Positions 25,389 to 35,028 of a DNA stretch of 64,000 bases are shown one piece after another. This DNA comes from Aquimarina latercula DSM 2041 (GTDB lineage: Bacteria > Bacteroidota > Bacteroidia > Flavobacteriales > Flavobacteriaceae), in contig NZ_AUMK01000003.1 in assembly GCF_000430645.1 (NCBI RefSeq), forward strand, positions 744,001 to 808,000, written 5' to 3'. The stretch's first letter is position 1. Each line of letters begins with the position of its first letter. Below the pieces are notes generated by a model. The model did no database searches. It was not told where the DNA came from and saw only the letters and a list, made by a program, of their open reading frames with translations. The translations under genes and the position numbers were made by a program.

Positions 25389-26057
25389 ATGATAAAAGCT
25401 AATAATATTCATAAACACTATGGCGATTTACATGTCTTAAAAGGTGTTGATTTACATATAAAAGAAGGAGAAATTGTTTCTATTGTAGGTGCTTCTGGTG
25501 CAGGAAAAACTACATTGCTACAAATTTTAGGAACTTTAGATAGAGCATCAAAAGAAAAAGGAAGTGATTTATCAATTAACAATAACATCATAAATTTCCT
25601 TTCGGAGAAGCAACTTTCTAAATTTAGAAATGAACAATTAGGATTTATTTTCCAGTTCCATCAACTGCTACCCGAATTTACCGCTTTAGAAAATGTATGC
25701 ATTCCAGCTTTTATTAAAAAAGTACCAAAAGCGGATGCAGAAAAAAGAGCTAAAGAATTACTTGGTTTTTTAGGATTAGAACATCGAGCTGATCATAAGC
25801 CCAATGAGCTTTCCGGAGGAGAACAACAAAGAGTTGCTGTTGCCAGATCTTTGATTAATAATCCTAAAGTAATTTTTGCAGATGAACCTTCAGGTAATTT
25901 AGATAGTGAGTCTGCCGAAAATTTACATAAATTATTCTTCAAACTTAGAGATGAGTATGGACAAACTTTTGTTATCGTTACCCATAATGAAGAGTTAGCA
26001 AATATGGCAGATCGTAAACTAGTTATGGTAGATGGTAAAATTGTAGACAAGTCATAG
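25389..26057 (+). CDS. LolD-like ABC transporter ATP-binding protein
   Basis: 222 residues from the ATG at 25389 (the frame has a TTG codon just before it). Walker A is GASGAGKTT, the signature is [15 protein letters not shown], Walker B is VIFADEPSG, and the H-loop is in VTHNEEL. The compact single-domain form with [16 protein letters not shown] is typical of the LolD/MacB/FtsE type, which drive lipoprotein release or mechanotransmission. No permease is adjacent. The likely role is lipoprotein trafficking, with LolCE encoded elsewhere. Confidence 0.9.
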   Translation: MIKANNIHKHYGDLHVLKGVDLHIKEGEIVSIVGASGAGKTTLLQILGTLDRASKEKGSDLSINNNIINFLSEKQLSKFRNEQLGFIFQFHQLLPEFTALENVCIPAFIKKVPKADAEKRAKELLGFLGLEHRADHKPNELSGGEQQRVAVARSLINNPKVIFADEPSGNLDSESAENLHKLFFKLRDEYGQTFVIVTHNEELANMADRKLVMVDGKIVDKS

Positions 26058-26100
26058 ATCATTGAACACTTTTTAGAATTTCCGCACAGAACTAAATCCA

Positions 26101-26874
26101 GTGAAGAAACTTAATAAAACTGAATTAAAAGAATTTCTTGATGAAAAAGCAGCTTTTTATGAGCAGCCGAAATTCATAGAAACGGATCCAGTTCAAATCC
26201 CGCATCTGTTTACCCAAAAAGAGGATATCGAAATTGCTGGTTTCCTAACCGCTACTATTTCTTGGGGAAATCGTAAAAGTATTTTAAAAAATGCTCATAA
26301 ATTAATGTCTCTTTTAGGTAATTCTCCGCATGATTATGTTATGAACCATTCGGAGACAACACTGGAAAACCTGGAAGGTTTTGTACACAGAACTTTTAAT
26401 AGCAAAGACCTCTCCTATTTTATAAAAGCATTACAAAACATTTACAATAAGTTTGGTGACTTAGAAAGTTTCTTTTCTCAATATAATGAAGAAGCCTTTT
26501 TACAAAATGCAATACATCACTTTAAAAAAGAGTTTTTTACACTACCGCACCTTCCAAGAACTCAAAAACACATTAGTGATCCTCATAAAAATTCTGCTGC
26601 TAAAAGGATCAATATGTTCCTTAGATGGATGATAAGAGATGCTGGTCCTGGTGTAGATCTAGGAATTTGGAAAAACATGTCGCCATCTCAATTATCCTGT
26701 CCTTTGGATGTACATTCTGGAAATGTTGCTCGTAAATTAAATCTATTAAGTAGAAACCAAAATGATGCCAAAGCATTAAACCAACTGGATGTTAACCTAA
26801 GGTTATTAGATCCTCTAGACCCTGTAAAATATGATTATGCTCTATTTGGATTAGGCGTTTTTGAAAAATTCTAG
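26101..26874 (+). CDS. TIGR02757 (DUF2400) family protein
   Basis: 257 residues with a GTG start (MKKLNKTELKEFLDEKAAFYEQP). Family blocks include EIAGFLTATISWGNRKSILK, FVHRTFNSKDLSYF, SAAKRINMFLRWMIRD and LDVHSGNVARKLNLL. The C-terminal half resembles the HhH-GPD-like fold suggested for this family. Function is unknown. It follows the ATPase gene by 43 bp and may be co-transcribed with it. Confidence 0.88.
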   Translation: MKKLNKTELKEFLDEKAAFYEQPKFIETDPVQIPHLFTQKEDIEIAGFLTATISWGNRKSILKNAHKLMSLLGNSPHDYVMNHSETTLENLEGFVHRTFNSKDLSYFIKALQNIYNKFGDLESFFSQYNEEAFLQNAIHHFKKEFFTLPHLPRTQKHISDPHKNSAAKRINMFLRWMIRDAGPGVDLGIWKNMSPSQLSCPLDVHSGNVARKLNLLSRNQNDAKALNQLDVNLRLLDPLDPVKYDYALFGLGVFEKF

Positions 26875-26892
26875 CTTAGAATGGTTCTAAAG

Positions 26893-26923
26893 AATAACAC
26901 TGTCTTTACATTATAAACATTAG
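26893..26923 (+). promoter_or_regulatory. Conserved element before the first PhoX-like gene
   Basis: AATAACACT, 3 nt, TTTACATT, 1 nt, TAAACATTAG. It matches the element at 30342-30372 in 28 of 31 positions. It ends 91 nt before the start codon; the other ends 90 nt before its start. ACATT is repeated with a 9-bp period. It is probably a regulator site or an extended promoter. Confidence 0.55.
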
Positions 26924-27014
26924 ATTGATGTTTCTTTAATAAACATAAAACCTTTCCATAAAGCTATTAAACTGAATGACAAAGTAAATTTGCTGCAACA
27001 AAATTCACATAGTC

Positions 27015-28475
27015 ATGAAAAATTATTTACAGCTTTTTGCGCTAATTTGCGGTTTATTATTAATTTCTTGTAACGACGACGACGATACATCCACACCTCC
27101 TATTGGAGATCTTATTGAATTAGAGAGTAGATCTGTTTCGCCTGTTCTTTTAAAGAAAATGTCTGGTTTTACAAATATTGAAATTTACAATTTATTATCT
27201 TCTGAAGATACTTACATACCAGACTTTACATATGGATCTATGGCGGATGGAGCCGGTCTACTTCGTAATACAGACGGAACTTATACCCTAATAAACAATA
27301 TAGAAGCGGATTATGCAATAGCACGTATTACGCTTGATGAAACATTCAAACCAATAAAAGGAGAACATATACTTAATGCAGTTGCAACTGCTGAAACTGC
27401 TCAATGTTCTGGATCTATGATTACTCAAGAAGAGCATGGTTTTGGTCCTATGTATTTATCAGGAGGAGAATGGGGAGGAAACTCTAAGGGAGTTTTTGCA
27501 ACAGATCCTTACAGAGATCCTTCTATTGCTTCTACTCCAAGAATGTTAACTTCTATGGGGCAATGGTCTACAGAAAATGCCGTTGCTATTGGAAAAGATG
27601 CATACCCAGATAAAACTGTAGTATTTATCGGAGATGATAATAGTAATGACGAAGTACCTTCTGGTCAATTAGGTATGTATGTTGGAAACGCTGGTGATCT
27701 AAATGGTGGAAAATTATATGGATTAAAAGTAACTTCTGCTGGAATTACATATGAAATGGATATGGAAGAAGGTACAGCATACGATATGGAGTTCGTAGAA
27801 TTAACAGAAAAAGATATTGATCTATTAGATGCAGAAGCTAAATCTAAAGGAGTTATGGGATTCTCTAGATTAGAGGATATCGACTGGAGAAGAGGTTCTG
27901 GGGCTAATAATAGAGAAGTTTATCTTGCTGTAACTGGAAGAGATAAGCCAGATCTTATCGGAAAAGGAACTCGTTCTGGAAGAATATACAAAGTAGTATT
28001 AAACGAAAATGATCCAACAGGTGCTGGAAAAATAACTTGTGTATTAGATGGTGATAAAGAAGGTGGTAAAGCAGAAGCTTTTCACAGTCCTGATAACATA
28101 CTAGTTACAGAAAACTATGCTTACATTCAGGAAGATCCAAATGGTATCCAAGATTTTAAACCTGCAGCTGCTCATTATGCAAGATTATATCAATACGATC
28201 TTAATTCTGGTGCGTTACAAGCTGTTTTAGAATGTGATCAAGTAGCTGCTGCAGCTCAAGGATATGGAGCTATAGACAGAAGTTGGGAAATTACAGGAAT
28301 GATAGATATCTCTGATGTTATTGGAGTTGAAGAAACCTTTATTTTAATTACTCAAAATCATGGTTGGGAAAAAGCTGATGGTACTGCGTTTACAGACCCT
28401 AATGCTAATCCTAATGTTGCTGATAGTAGAAAAGAAGGAAGTATGCTATATATCATTAAAGGATTAAAAAGATAA
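27015..28475 (+). CDS. PhoX-like (DUF839-related) phosphatase-type lipoprotein, copy 1
   Basis: 486 residues. A lipoprotein signal ends in LLLISC, followed by an acidic NDDDDTST stretch. Motifs recalling PhoX are CSGSMITQEEHGFG with GGEWGG, FSRLEDIDW, FHSPDNILV and QEDPNG; these correspond to the places where PhoX enzymes bind Fe/Ca and phosphate. The rest reads as a beta-propeller. Members of this superfamily hydrolyse phosphate esters extracellularly, but this branch is divergent and other activities are possible. The gene for a di-heme peroxidase follows after only 12 bp, and a close paralogue lies beyond that. Confidence 0.7.
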   Translation: MKNYLQLFALICGLLLISCNDDDDTSTPPIGDLIELESRSVSPVLLKKMSGFTNIEIYNLLSSEDTYIPDFTYGSMADGAGLLRNTDGTYTLINNIEADYAIARITLDETFKPIKGEHILNAVATAETAQCSGSMITQEEHGFGPMYLSGGEWGGNSKGVFATDPYRDPSIASTPRMLTSMGQWSTENAVAIGKDAYPDKTVVFIGDDNSNDEVPSGQLGMYVGNAGDLNGGKLYGLKVTSAGITYEMDMEEGTAYDMEFVELTEKDIDLLDAEAKSKGVMGFSRLEDIDWRRGSGANNREVYLAVTGRDKPDLIGKGTRSGRIYKVVLNENDPTGAGKITCVLDGDKEGGKAEAFHSPDNILVTENYAYIQEDPNGIQDFKPAAAHYARLYQYDLNSGALQAVLECDQVAAAAQGYGAIDRSWEITGMIDISDVIGVEETFILITQNHGWEKADGTAFTDPNANPNVADSRKEGSMLYIIKGLKR

Positions 28476-28487
28476 TTCATAAATTAT

Positions 28488-30314
28488 ATGAATCTTATGC
28501 AATTATTGCTAATAAATATAATCAAAAAAGGGGCTTGTCTTATGACGGGCCTCTTTGCTTTTTTTATTCTTTTTTCTTGCGCAAAAGAGGAAAAAAAAGA
28601 AGAAACTGCACCGATCTCATTCAATACCAAAATGCAAAAGCAATTTGATAAAGATATTTCTTTAGCAATTGCTCATTTAGATAGTATAAAACAGGATCCT
28701 AATAAGATTGAAAAGAATTTTAAAGAATCTAGAAAATACTTTAAAAAGTTAGAACCTGTATTATCTACATTAGATATTGAAAACTATGGTTTTCTCAACC
28801 AACCAAATATTTTAAAGGTTGAAGAAGAAGATTTTACAGATATTAAAATAAAGTCTCCTAGTGGGTATCAAGTATTGGAAGAAGAAATCTTTGTAGATAA
28901 AAAAGATACTACAACGATCATAAAACATGTAAATTTAATAGCTAGTAGATTAAAACTTATTCAAAAAAACACAGGATTTGATCACATAAAACAGTATCAC
29001 TTTCTATGGCTATTTAGAAAAGCAATTGCCCGAATAGCACTTACGGGTATTACTGGTTTTGATTCTCCTGTTTTAGAAAATTCATTAGAAGATTCTAAAA
29101 TTGTGTATCAAAGCTTACACACTTATTTATATATGTTTAAAGATGAATTTAAAGACCCTAATCTATTTAAGGCGTGGAAAGAAGAAATACAAGTCACTAT
29201 GGATTCCCTACAAGGTGAATTTAATGAATTTGATCGCTATCATTTTATCAAAAACAGAACCCATAAACAGTTAACTCTTTGGAATCAAACAGTTTCTGAT
29301 TGGAAAGTCGAGTTTCCTTTTGAACTAGCTATTAAAAATGATGCAACCTCTCTTTTCTCTTCAGATACTTTTAATGTAACCTATTTTGCAGATAGAAATC
29401 AAAAAGCGATAACTCAAGATATGGTATCATTAGGTAAAAAATTGTTCTATGACACCAACCTTTCTACTGATAAAAAAGTCAGTTGTGCTACTTGTCATCA
29501 ACCAGAAAAAGCTTTTACAGATGGATTAAAGATATCAAAAGGTGTTACTCGTAATAGCCCTACACTACTGTATGCAGCATTACAGCAAGATTTTTTCTAT
29601 GACAAAAGAGCTGGCGGATTAGAAGGGCAAATTATCAGTGTTGTAGAAAATGCCAATGAATTTCATTCTGATTTAAAAACGTTAGAAAAAGCTGTTATTA
29701 GTAATAAAGAATATGTAGAACAATTTGCTAAGGTATATCCTAATCGGGAAATTAATAATAACGATATCAGGAATGCAATAGCCAATTACATTCGTACTTT
29801 GATTCCTTTTAATTCTAAATTTGATAGAAATATCAATGGTTTGGAAAACACCTTATCAACAAGTGAAATTAATGGGTACAACCTTTTTAATGGTAAAGCC
29901 AAGTGTGCAACTTGCCATTTTGCCCCTTTATTTAATGGGACGGTTCCGCCTGATTATAAAGAATCAGAGATGGAACTTATAGGAGTTCCTAAGCATAATG
30001 ATACGATTAATGCTACGATAAGTGAAGATTTAGGTAGATATGCGATTTATAAAACTCCAGAGCGAAAGCATTTTTTCAAAACATCTACAGTCAGAAATGC
30101 AGCTTTAACAGGACCGTATATGCATAATGGCGTATATACTACTTTAGAAGAGGTTATGGATTTTTATAATCGTGGTGGTGGCGCAGGAATTGGTATAGAG
30201 CAAGAATACCAGACATTACCTCCAGACCCCTTAAATCTTACTAATCAGGAAATTGATGATATTATAGCATTCATGAAAAGCCTAAATGATAATATTTCGG
30301 AATCAGAGTATTAG
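28488..30314 (+). CDS. Di-heme cytochrome c peroxidase (MauG/CcpA type) with N-terminal helical domain
   Basis: 608 residues. A lipoprotein signal ends in FILFSC (Cys31), though M4 or M19 could be the start. Two c-type heme sites, CATCH at residues 333 and 473, lie in a CCP/MauG domain (about 290-600), with SKGVTRNSPTLLYA and TVRNAALTGPYMHNG as family blocks. Residues about 40-280 are an extra alpha-helical domain (YHFLWLFRKAIARIALTG), which recalls imelysin-like regions but is not clearly one. The protein should sit at the outer or inner membrane facing the periplasm and reduce H2O2 or oxidise a substrate. It is flanked by two near-identical PhoX-like genes and is coupled to the first one. 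Confidence 0.88.
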   Translation: MNLMQLLLINIIKKGACLMTGLFAFFILFSCAKEEKKEETAPISFNTKMQKQFDKDISLAIAHLDSIKQDPNKIEKNFKESRKYFKKLEPVLSTLDIENYGFLNQPNILKVEEEDFTDIKIKSPSGYQVLEEEIFVDKKDTTTIIKHVNLIASRLKLIQKNTGFDHIKQYHFLWLFRKAIARIALTGITGFDSPVLENSLEDSKIVYQSLHTYLYMFKDEFKDPNLFKAWKEEIQVTMDSLQGEFNEFDRYHFIKNRTHKQLTLWNQTVSDWKVEFPFELAIKNDATSLFSSDTFNVTYFADRNQKAITQDMVSLGKKLFYDTNLSTDKKVSCATCHQPEKAFTDGLKISKGVTRNSPTLLYAALQQDFFYDKRAGGLEGQIISVVENANEFHSDLKTLEKAVISNKEYVEQFAKVYPNREINNNDIRNAIANYIRTLIPFNSKFDRNINGLENTLSTSEINGYNLFNGKAKCATCHFAPLFNGTVPPDYKESEMELIGVPKHNDTINATISEDLGRYAIYKTPERKHFFKTSTVRNAALTGPYMHNGVYTTLEEVMDFYNRGGGAGIGIEQEYQTLPPDPLNLTNQEIDDIIAFMKSLNDNISESEY

Positions 30315-30341
30315 AAAACGTTGTTTAGAATAAATCTAAAA

Positions 30342-30372
30342 AATAACACTCTATTTACATTCTAAACATTAG
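30342..30372 (+). promoter_or_regulatory. Conserved element before the second PhoX-like gene
   Basis: Second copy of the AATAACACT...TAAACATTAG element. Here it continues GGTAAT, and CTAAACATT-nn-GGTAAT recurs at 56626-56642 upstream of the phytase-like/GDPD gene. Confidence 0.55.
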
Positions 30373-30462
30373 GGTAATGATATTTTAATAATGATAAAAC
30401 ATACCTATAAAATGTCTGATCTTTTTGTGTCATAAATTTATGAAAAACAAAATCACACCATC

Positions 30463-31923
30463 ATGAAAAAACATTTAGGCTTAGCTATTGTATCAATAGC
30501 ATCATTATTAGTAACATCCTGTAATTTAGATGATTTCAGTGGAAATCCTGTTGGAGACAGAATTGAATTCGAAAATCATTCGATTTCACCTGTACTTCTT
30601 AAAACTACTCCTGAGTTTGAGGATGTCGAAATATATAATATTCTTTCTTCTGAGGATACATACGTTCCTGATTTTACCTACGGATCTATGGCTGACGGAG
30701 CTGGTTTATTAAGAAATTTCGATAAAACATTTACGCTTATCAATAATATTGAAGCAGATTACTCTGTTGCAAGAATAACACTTGATCCAACTTTTAAACC
30801 AGTTAAAGGAGAACATATTCTTAATGCAGTTGCCACTGCAAATACTGCGCAATGCTCTGGATCTATGATTACAAGGTTAGAGCACGGATTTGGTCCTTTA
30901 TACCTTTCAGGAGGAGAATGGGGAGGAAATTCTAAAGGTGTATTTGCTACAGATCCTTTTAGAGATCCAAATGCTGCTTCTGTTCCTAATATGCTAACAG
31001 CTATGGGGCAATGGTCTACAGAAAACGCAGTTGCTATTGGACAAAGAGCATATTCTAACAAAACTGTTGTTTTTATAGGAGATGATGATAGTGATAACGA
31101 AATACCATCTGGCCAATTAGGAATGTACGTTGGTAGAAAAGGAGATTTACAAAGTGGTAAACTATATGGATTAAAAGTAACTTCTCCTGGTGTTACTTAT
31201 GAAATGGATATGGAAGAAGGTGTTGCTTATGATATGGAATTTGTAGAGCTTACTGAAAAAAATATTGACTTATTAGATGCCGAAGCTAAATCTAAAGGAG
31301 TATTAGGATTCTCTAGATTGGAAGATATCGATTGGAGACGTGGTACTCCAGATAACAACAGAGAAGTTTATCTTACTGTAACTGGAAGAGACAGACCTGA
31401 TCTTATCGGAAAAGGAACACGTTCTGGAAGAATTTACAAGGTAGAACTAAATGATATAGATCCTGCTGGGGCTGGTAAAATTACATGTGTTTTAGACGGA
31501 GATAAAATTGGCGGTGTTGCTGAAGCTTTTCATAGTCCTGATAATATTTTAGTAACAGAAAATTATGCCTATATCCAGGAAGATCCTAATGGTATTCAGG
31601 ACTTTAAACCTGCTGCTGATCATTTTGCGAGACTATATCAGTATGATCTAAATACTGGTGCACTAAAAACTGTTTTGGAATGTGATCAAGTTGCCGCTGC
31701 GGCCCAAGGATATGGAACAATAGACAGAACATGGGAAATTACTGGTATGATAGATATTTCGGAAACCATAGGTGTTAACAATACTTTCTTGTTAATTACT
31801 CAGAACCATGGTTGGGAAAGAGCTGATGGAGTTCCATTTACAGACCCTACTGCCAACCCAGATGTTGTTAATAGTAGAAAAGAAGGTAGTATGTTATATG
31901 TAATAAAAGGTTTAGAAAGATAG
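30463..31923 (+). CDS. PhoX-like (DUF839-related) phosphatase-type lipoprotein, copy 2
   Basis: 486 residues, the same length as copy 1 and identical over long stretches (roughly four residues in five by eye). The lipobox is LLVTSC, followed by NLDD. The motifs CSGSMITRLEHGFG, GGEWGG, FSRLEDIDW, FHSPDNILV and QEDPNG are all kept, so both copies are likely functional. Differences are mostly conservative and spread along the length, which indicates an older duplication rather than a recent copy. It has its own upstream element and a strong terminator. Function as for copy 1. Confidence 0.7.
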   Translation: MKKHLGLAIVSIASLLVTSCNLDDFSGNPVGDRIEFENHSISPVLLKTTPEFEDVEIYNILSSEDTYVPDFTYGSMADGAGLLRNFDKTFTLINNIEADYSVARITLDPTFKPVKGEHILNAVATANTAQCSGSMITRLEHGFGPLYLSGGEWGGNSKGVFATDPFRDPNAASVPNMLTAMGQWSTENAVAIGQRAYSNKTVVFIGDDDSDNEIPSGQLGMYVGRKGDLQSGKLYGLKVTSPGVTYEMDMEEGVAYDMEFVELTEKNIDLLDAEAKSKGVLGFSRLEDIDWRRGTPDNNREVYLTVTGRDRPDLIGKGTRSGRIYKVELNDIDPAGAGKITCVLDGDKIGGVAEAFHSPDNILVTENYAYIQEDPNGIQDFKPAADHFARLYQYDLNTGALKTVLECDQVAAAAQGYGTIDRTWEITGMIDISETIGVNNTFLLITQNHGWERADGVPFTDPTANPDVVNSRKEGSMLYVIKGLER

Positions 31924-31975
31924 TTTTCTTAATTACTCTATATAAACTAATCATTTTCTTATTAAAATAGATAAA

Positions 31976-32013
31976 TAAACGAGGCTTATTCTCTATAAAT
32001 AAGCCTCATTTAT
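31976..32013 (+). terminator. Terminator after the second PhoX-like gene
   Basis: Stem GAGGCTTATT / AATAAGCCTC with a CTCTATA loop and a T-rich tail. Confidence 0.88.
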
Positions 32014-32205
32014 TACTTCAAATCACTATAGTGAACCCAAATTCTCTTCAACCAAGTTCTTGGTATTTCCAATAGATTCTAAATTAAAAGTTGTAGAAAT
32101 ATTAAATCTTTACTAACATTTAATCGAATACAATGCAGGAAATCATAATTTTTAATATTTTTTTGTTAATTTTATTAAGAATTGTTTCACACCAGGCAAT
32201 TCTTG

Positions 32206-33411
32206 ATGAAGATGATTATTCCTGAACTCCCCATTAACGAAGATTTTAGAATTGAAGCTTTAAAATCTTTAGGTATATTAGATACAGAGCCTGAAAACGA
32301 GTTTGATGAAATAACTGCGCTTGCCGCATATCTCTGTGATACAGAAGCTGCTCTTATATCATTAGTGGATGATGATAGAGAATGGTTTAAATCTTCCTAT
32401 GGTTTTTCTTCAAAAGAAATTCCTAGAAATCAGTCCTTTTGTGCACATGCCATTTTAGATCCAGATACTCCTTTAATCATACATGATGCTAGAACAGACG
32501 ACAGATTTCATGATAACCCACTTACACTAGATGGTACTGTAATATTTTATGCTAGTATTCCTCTTATTGACAAGAATGGATTCGCACTAGGAACACTTTG
32601 TGTTATCGATAGCCAACCAAAGAAACTTAGTGACAAACAACTAGAGGCTCTAAAATCATTAGCGCATCAAGTAGTTATTCTTTTTGAATTGAATAAAAAG
32701 AATAAAGACTTAGAAAAAATAGAAGATAAACTTAGAAAACGTAACGAGTCATTAAAAGAGTTTGCCAGAGTGATATCTCATGATTTAAAAATGCCCTTGG
32801 CTAATGTAATTACTACCTCTGATCTTTTAAAATTAAAATTAGCAAACGATCTGGACAAAGAAACTTCAGAGTATTTCGAATATATAAAACAATCATCATT
32901 TTCTATGAGTGATTACATTAATGATGTATTGGATCATTATGAAAGTGATAGCCTCGTTCAAAACAAACCTGAATCATTTAAGCTAAATCATCTCTTAAAA
33001 GAAATAGCAGAATTATTAAGTATTAAACCAGATTGTACTATTAATTTCCCAGAACCTAATCCTTCATTAAAATCTAACAAATCTGCTTTAAAGCAAATAT
33101 TTTTTAATCTAATCGGAAATAGTATCAAGTATAATGACAAAGAACATATTATCATTGATATTGAACATTCTGAAGATAAAGTTTTCTATTATTTTAAAGT
33201 TACTGACAATGGAATGGGAATTCCTGAGGATAAAATTGACTCGATTTTCGAATTATTTACTACCGCAAATGGAACCGATAGAAGCGGAAACAAAGGAAAT
33301 GGAATAGGTTTATCAACAGTAAAAAAACTAGTAGTAACTCTTGGTGGTTGTATTAAGGTAAAATCTACACTTGGAGTATGTACCTCTTTTGACTTTTCTA
33401 TAAAGAAATAA
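32206..33411 (+). CDS. Soluble GAF-domain sensor histidine kinase
   Basis: 401 residues from the ATG at 32206 (an ATG at 32212 is equally possible). An N-terminal GAF domain (about 22-165) contains LVDDDREWFKSSYGF and QSFCAHAILDPDTP, the type common in bacterial phytochrome-like GAF kinases. A short coiled region leads to HisKA with the H-box VISHDLKMPL (His192). HATPase blocks follow: N-box NLIGNSIKYN, G1 DNGMGIPEDKI, G2 GNGIGLSTV. No membrane segment is present, so it senses a cytosolic signal. No response regulator is adjacent. Confidence 0.93.
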   Translation: MKMIIPELPINEDFRIEALKSLGILDTEPENEFDEITALAAYLCDTEAALISLVDDDREWFKSSYGFSSKEIPRNQSFCAHAILDPDTPLIIHDARTDDRFHDNPLTLDGTVIFYASIPLIDKNGFALGTLCVIDSQPKKLSDKQLEALKSLAHQVVILFELNKKNKDLEKIEDKLRKRNESLKEFARVISHDLKMPLANVITTSDLLKLKLANDLDKETSEYFEYIKQSSFSMSDYINDVLDHYESDSLVQNKPESFKLNHLLKEIAELLSIKPDCTINFPEPNPSLKSNKSALKQIFFNLIGNSIKYNDKEHIIIDIEHSEDKVFYYFKVTDNGMGIPEDKIDSIFELFTTANGTDRSGNKGNGIGLSTVKKLVVTLGGCIKVKSTLGVCTSFDFSIKK

Positions 33412-33418
33412 ATAGATT

Positions 33419-34975
33419 TTATTTTATTGTTGCTATACAAGCTTCGGCACATTTTTCTCCATCAATAGCTGCAGAAATAATTCCTCCAGCATAACCAGCA
33501 CCTTCTCCACAAGGGTACAACCCTTTTATTTGTGTGTGTTCCAATGTTTTTCTATCTCTAGGAACTCGTACCGGCGAAGATGTTCTTGATTCTGGAGCGT
33601 GAACCACTGCTTCATTTGTCAGATACCCTCGCATGCTTTTATCAAATACCTTAAATCCTTCTTGTAGTGTTTTATGAATGAATTTTGGAAAAACCTCTCC
33701 CATATCTATCGAACTTAAACCAGGTTTATAGGAAGTTTCTGGTAAATCTACAGATACTTTTCTATTGGTCAAATCCACTAACCTCTGTGCAGGAACTCTT
33801 TGAGTCTCTCCAGCTAAATGCCAAGAGCGTTGCTCAATACTTTTTTGAAAATACATTCCTGATAACGGTCCATACTTCTTAAAATCTTTAAAATCTTCTA
33901 AACGAAGCTCCACAACAATACCACTATTAGAAGTAGGTTGATCTCTTTTGGAAGGTGACCATCCATTGGTAACTACTTCTCCTGGGCTTGTTGCACATGG
34001 AGCAATAACTCCTCCTGGGCACATACAAAAAGAATACATTCCTCTACCATCAACCTGTTTTACTATGCTATATGGTGATGGAGGAAGATAAGGTCCTCTA
34101 ACCTCACATTTATATTGTATCTGATCAATTAATTGCTGAGAATGTTCTACTCTAACTCCTAGAGCAAAAGGTTTTGCCTCTATTTCAATTTCTTTCTTGT
34201 ACAATAATTCAAAAATATCTCTAGCAGAATGTCCGGTAGCTAAAATAACTTTATTCGTTTTTATGAGGTCTCCATTTTGTAGAATTACAGAATCAATTTC
34301 ATTATTTTTAATATCAAGATCGGTTACCCTAGTCTCAAAATGTACTTCGCCCCCATTTTCTCTTATTTTTTGTCTAATGGCTGCAATAATTGCAGGTAAT
34401 TTATTGGTTCCAATATGAGGGTGTGCTTCTACCAAAATTTGATCTGTAGCTCCAAAACCTACTAATAACTGAAGAATTCGATTTACATCTCCCCTTTTCT
34501 TAGAACGTGTATATAATTTACCATCACTATAAGTTCCTGCTCCTCCTTCTCCGAAACAGTAATTAGAATCTTCATTAACAATATGATCTCTATTTATAGC
34601 TTTGAGATCTCTTCTTCTTTCGCGAACATCTTTTCCTCTTTCTAATACAATAGGTTTATAACCAAGCTCAACACATCGTAATGCTGCAAATAAACCTGCA
34701 GGACCTGCACCAATAATTACTACCTCACTAGCGTTAGAAACATCCGGATAATCGGGTAACTTAATTGGTATTTCCTCAAAATCCTCTTGTACAAATACTT
34801 TTATTTTTAAATTTACTTTGATCGCCTTTTGACGCGCATCAATAGAACGTTTTAAAACTTGTATGTGTCTAATCTCATCAACAGAAATTCCATTCTTTCT
34901 AGACACCATGATCTTCAAACGGTCTGGATTTGCAGCTATTTCTGGTGATACTTGTATGCTAAATTCGTATTGCAA
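33419..34975 (-). CDS. FAD-dependent oxidoreductase of the YhiN/uncharacterised flavoprotein type
   Basis: 518 residues. An N-terminal small domain (1-80) with ISVDEIRHIQVLKRSIDAR precedes the dinucleotide-binding VVIIGAGPAGLFAALRCVELG. Other blocks are YCFGEGGAGTYSDGKLYTRSK, VILATGHSARDIFELL, MCPGGVIAPCAT and the C-terminal GLYPCGEGAGYAGGIISAAIDG. These match a widespread family of uncharacterised FAD proteins. The substrate is not known. Its stop lies 8 bp from the stop of the convergent kinase gene. Confidence 0.88.
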   Translation of the reverse strand: MQYEFSIQVSPEIAANPDRLKIMVSRKNGISVDEIRHIQVLKRSIDARQKAIKVNLKIKVFVQEDFEEIPIKLPDYPDVSNASEVVIIGAGPAGLFAALRCVELGYKPIVLERGKDVRERRRDLKAINRDHIVNEDSNYCFGEGGAGTYSDGKLYTRSKKRGDVNRILQLLVGFGATDQILVEAHPHIGTNKLPAIIAAIRQKIRENGGEVHFETRVTDLDIKNNEIDSVILQNGDLIKTNKVILATGHSARDIFELLYKKEIEIEAKPFALGVRVEHSQQLIDQIQYKCEVRGPYLPPSPYSIVKQVDGRGMYSFCMCPGGVIAPCATSPGEVVTNGWSPSKRDQPTSNSGIVVELRLEDFKDFKKYGPLSGMYFQKSIEQRSWHLAGETQRVPAQRLVDLTNRKVSVDLPETSYKPGLSSIDMGEVFPKFIHKTLQEGFKVFDKSMRGYLTNEAVVHAPESRTSSPVRVPRDRKTLEHTQIKGLYPCGEGAGYAGGIISAAIDGEKCAEACIATIK

Positions 34976-35028
34976 AGGATATATATTCTAAAATTTTCGC
35001 GAAGATACAATGTTACCTATAAACAACT

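Noticed and set aside
30759..31061. Antisense frame in the second PhoX-like gene
   Set aside because: No counterpart of it in the first PhoX-like copy is open over the same region, and the sense frame is well conserved.
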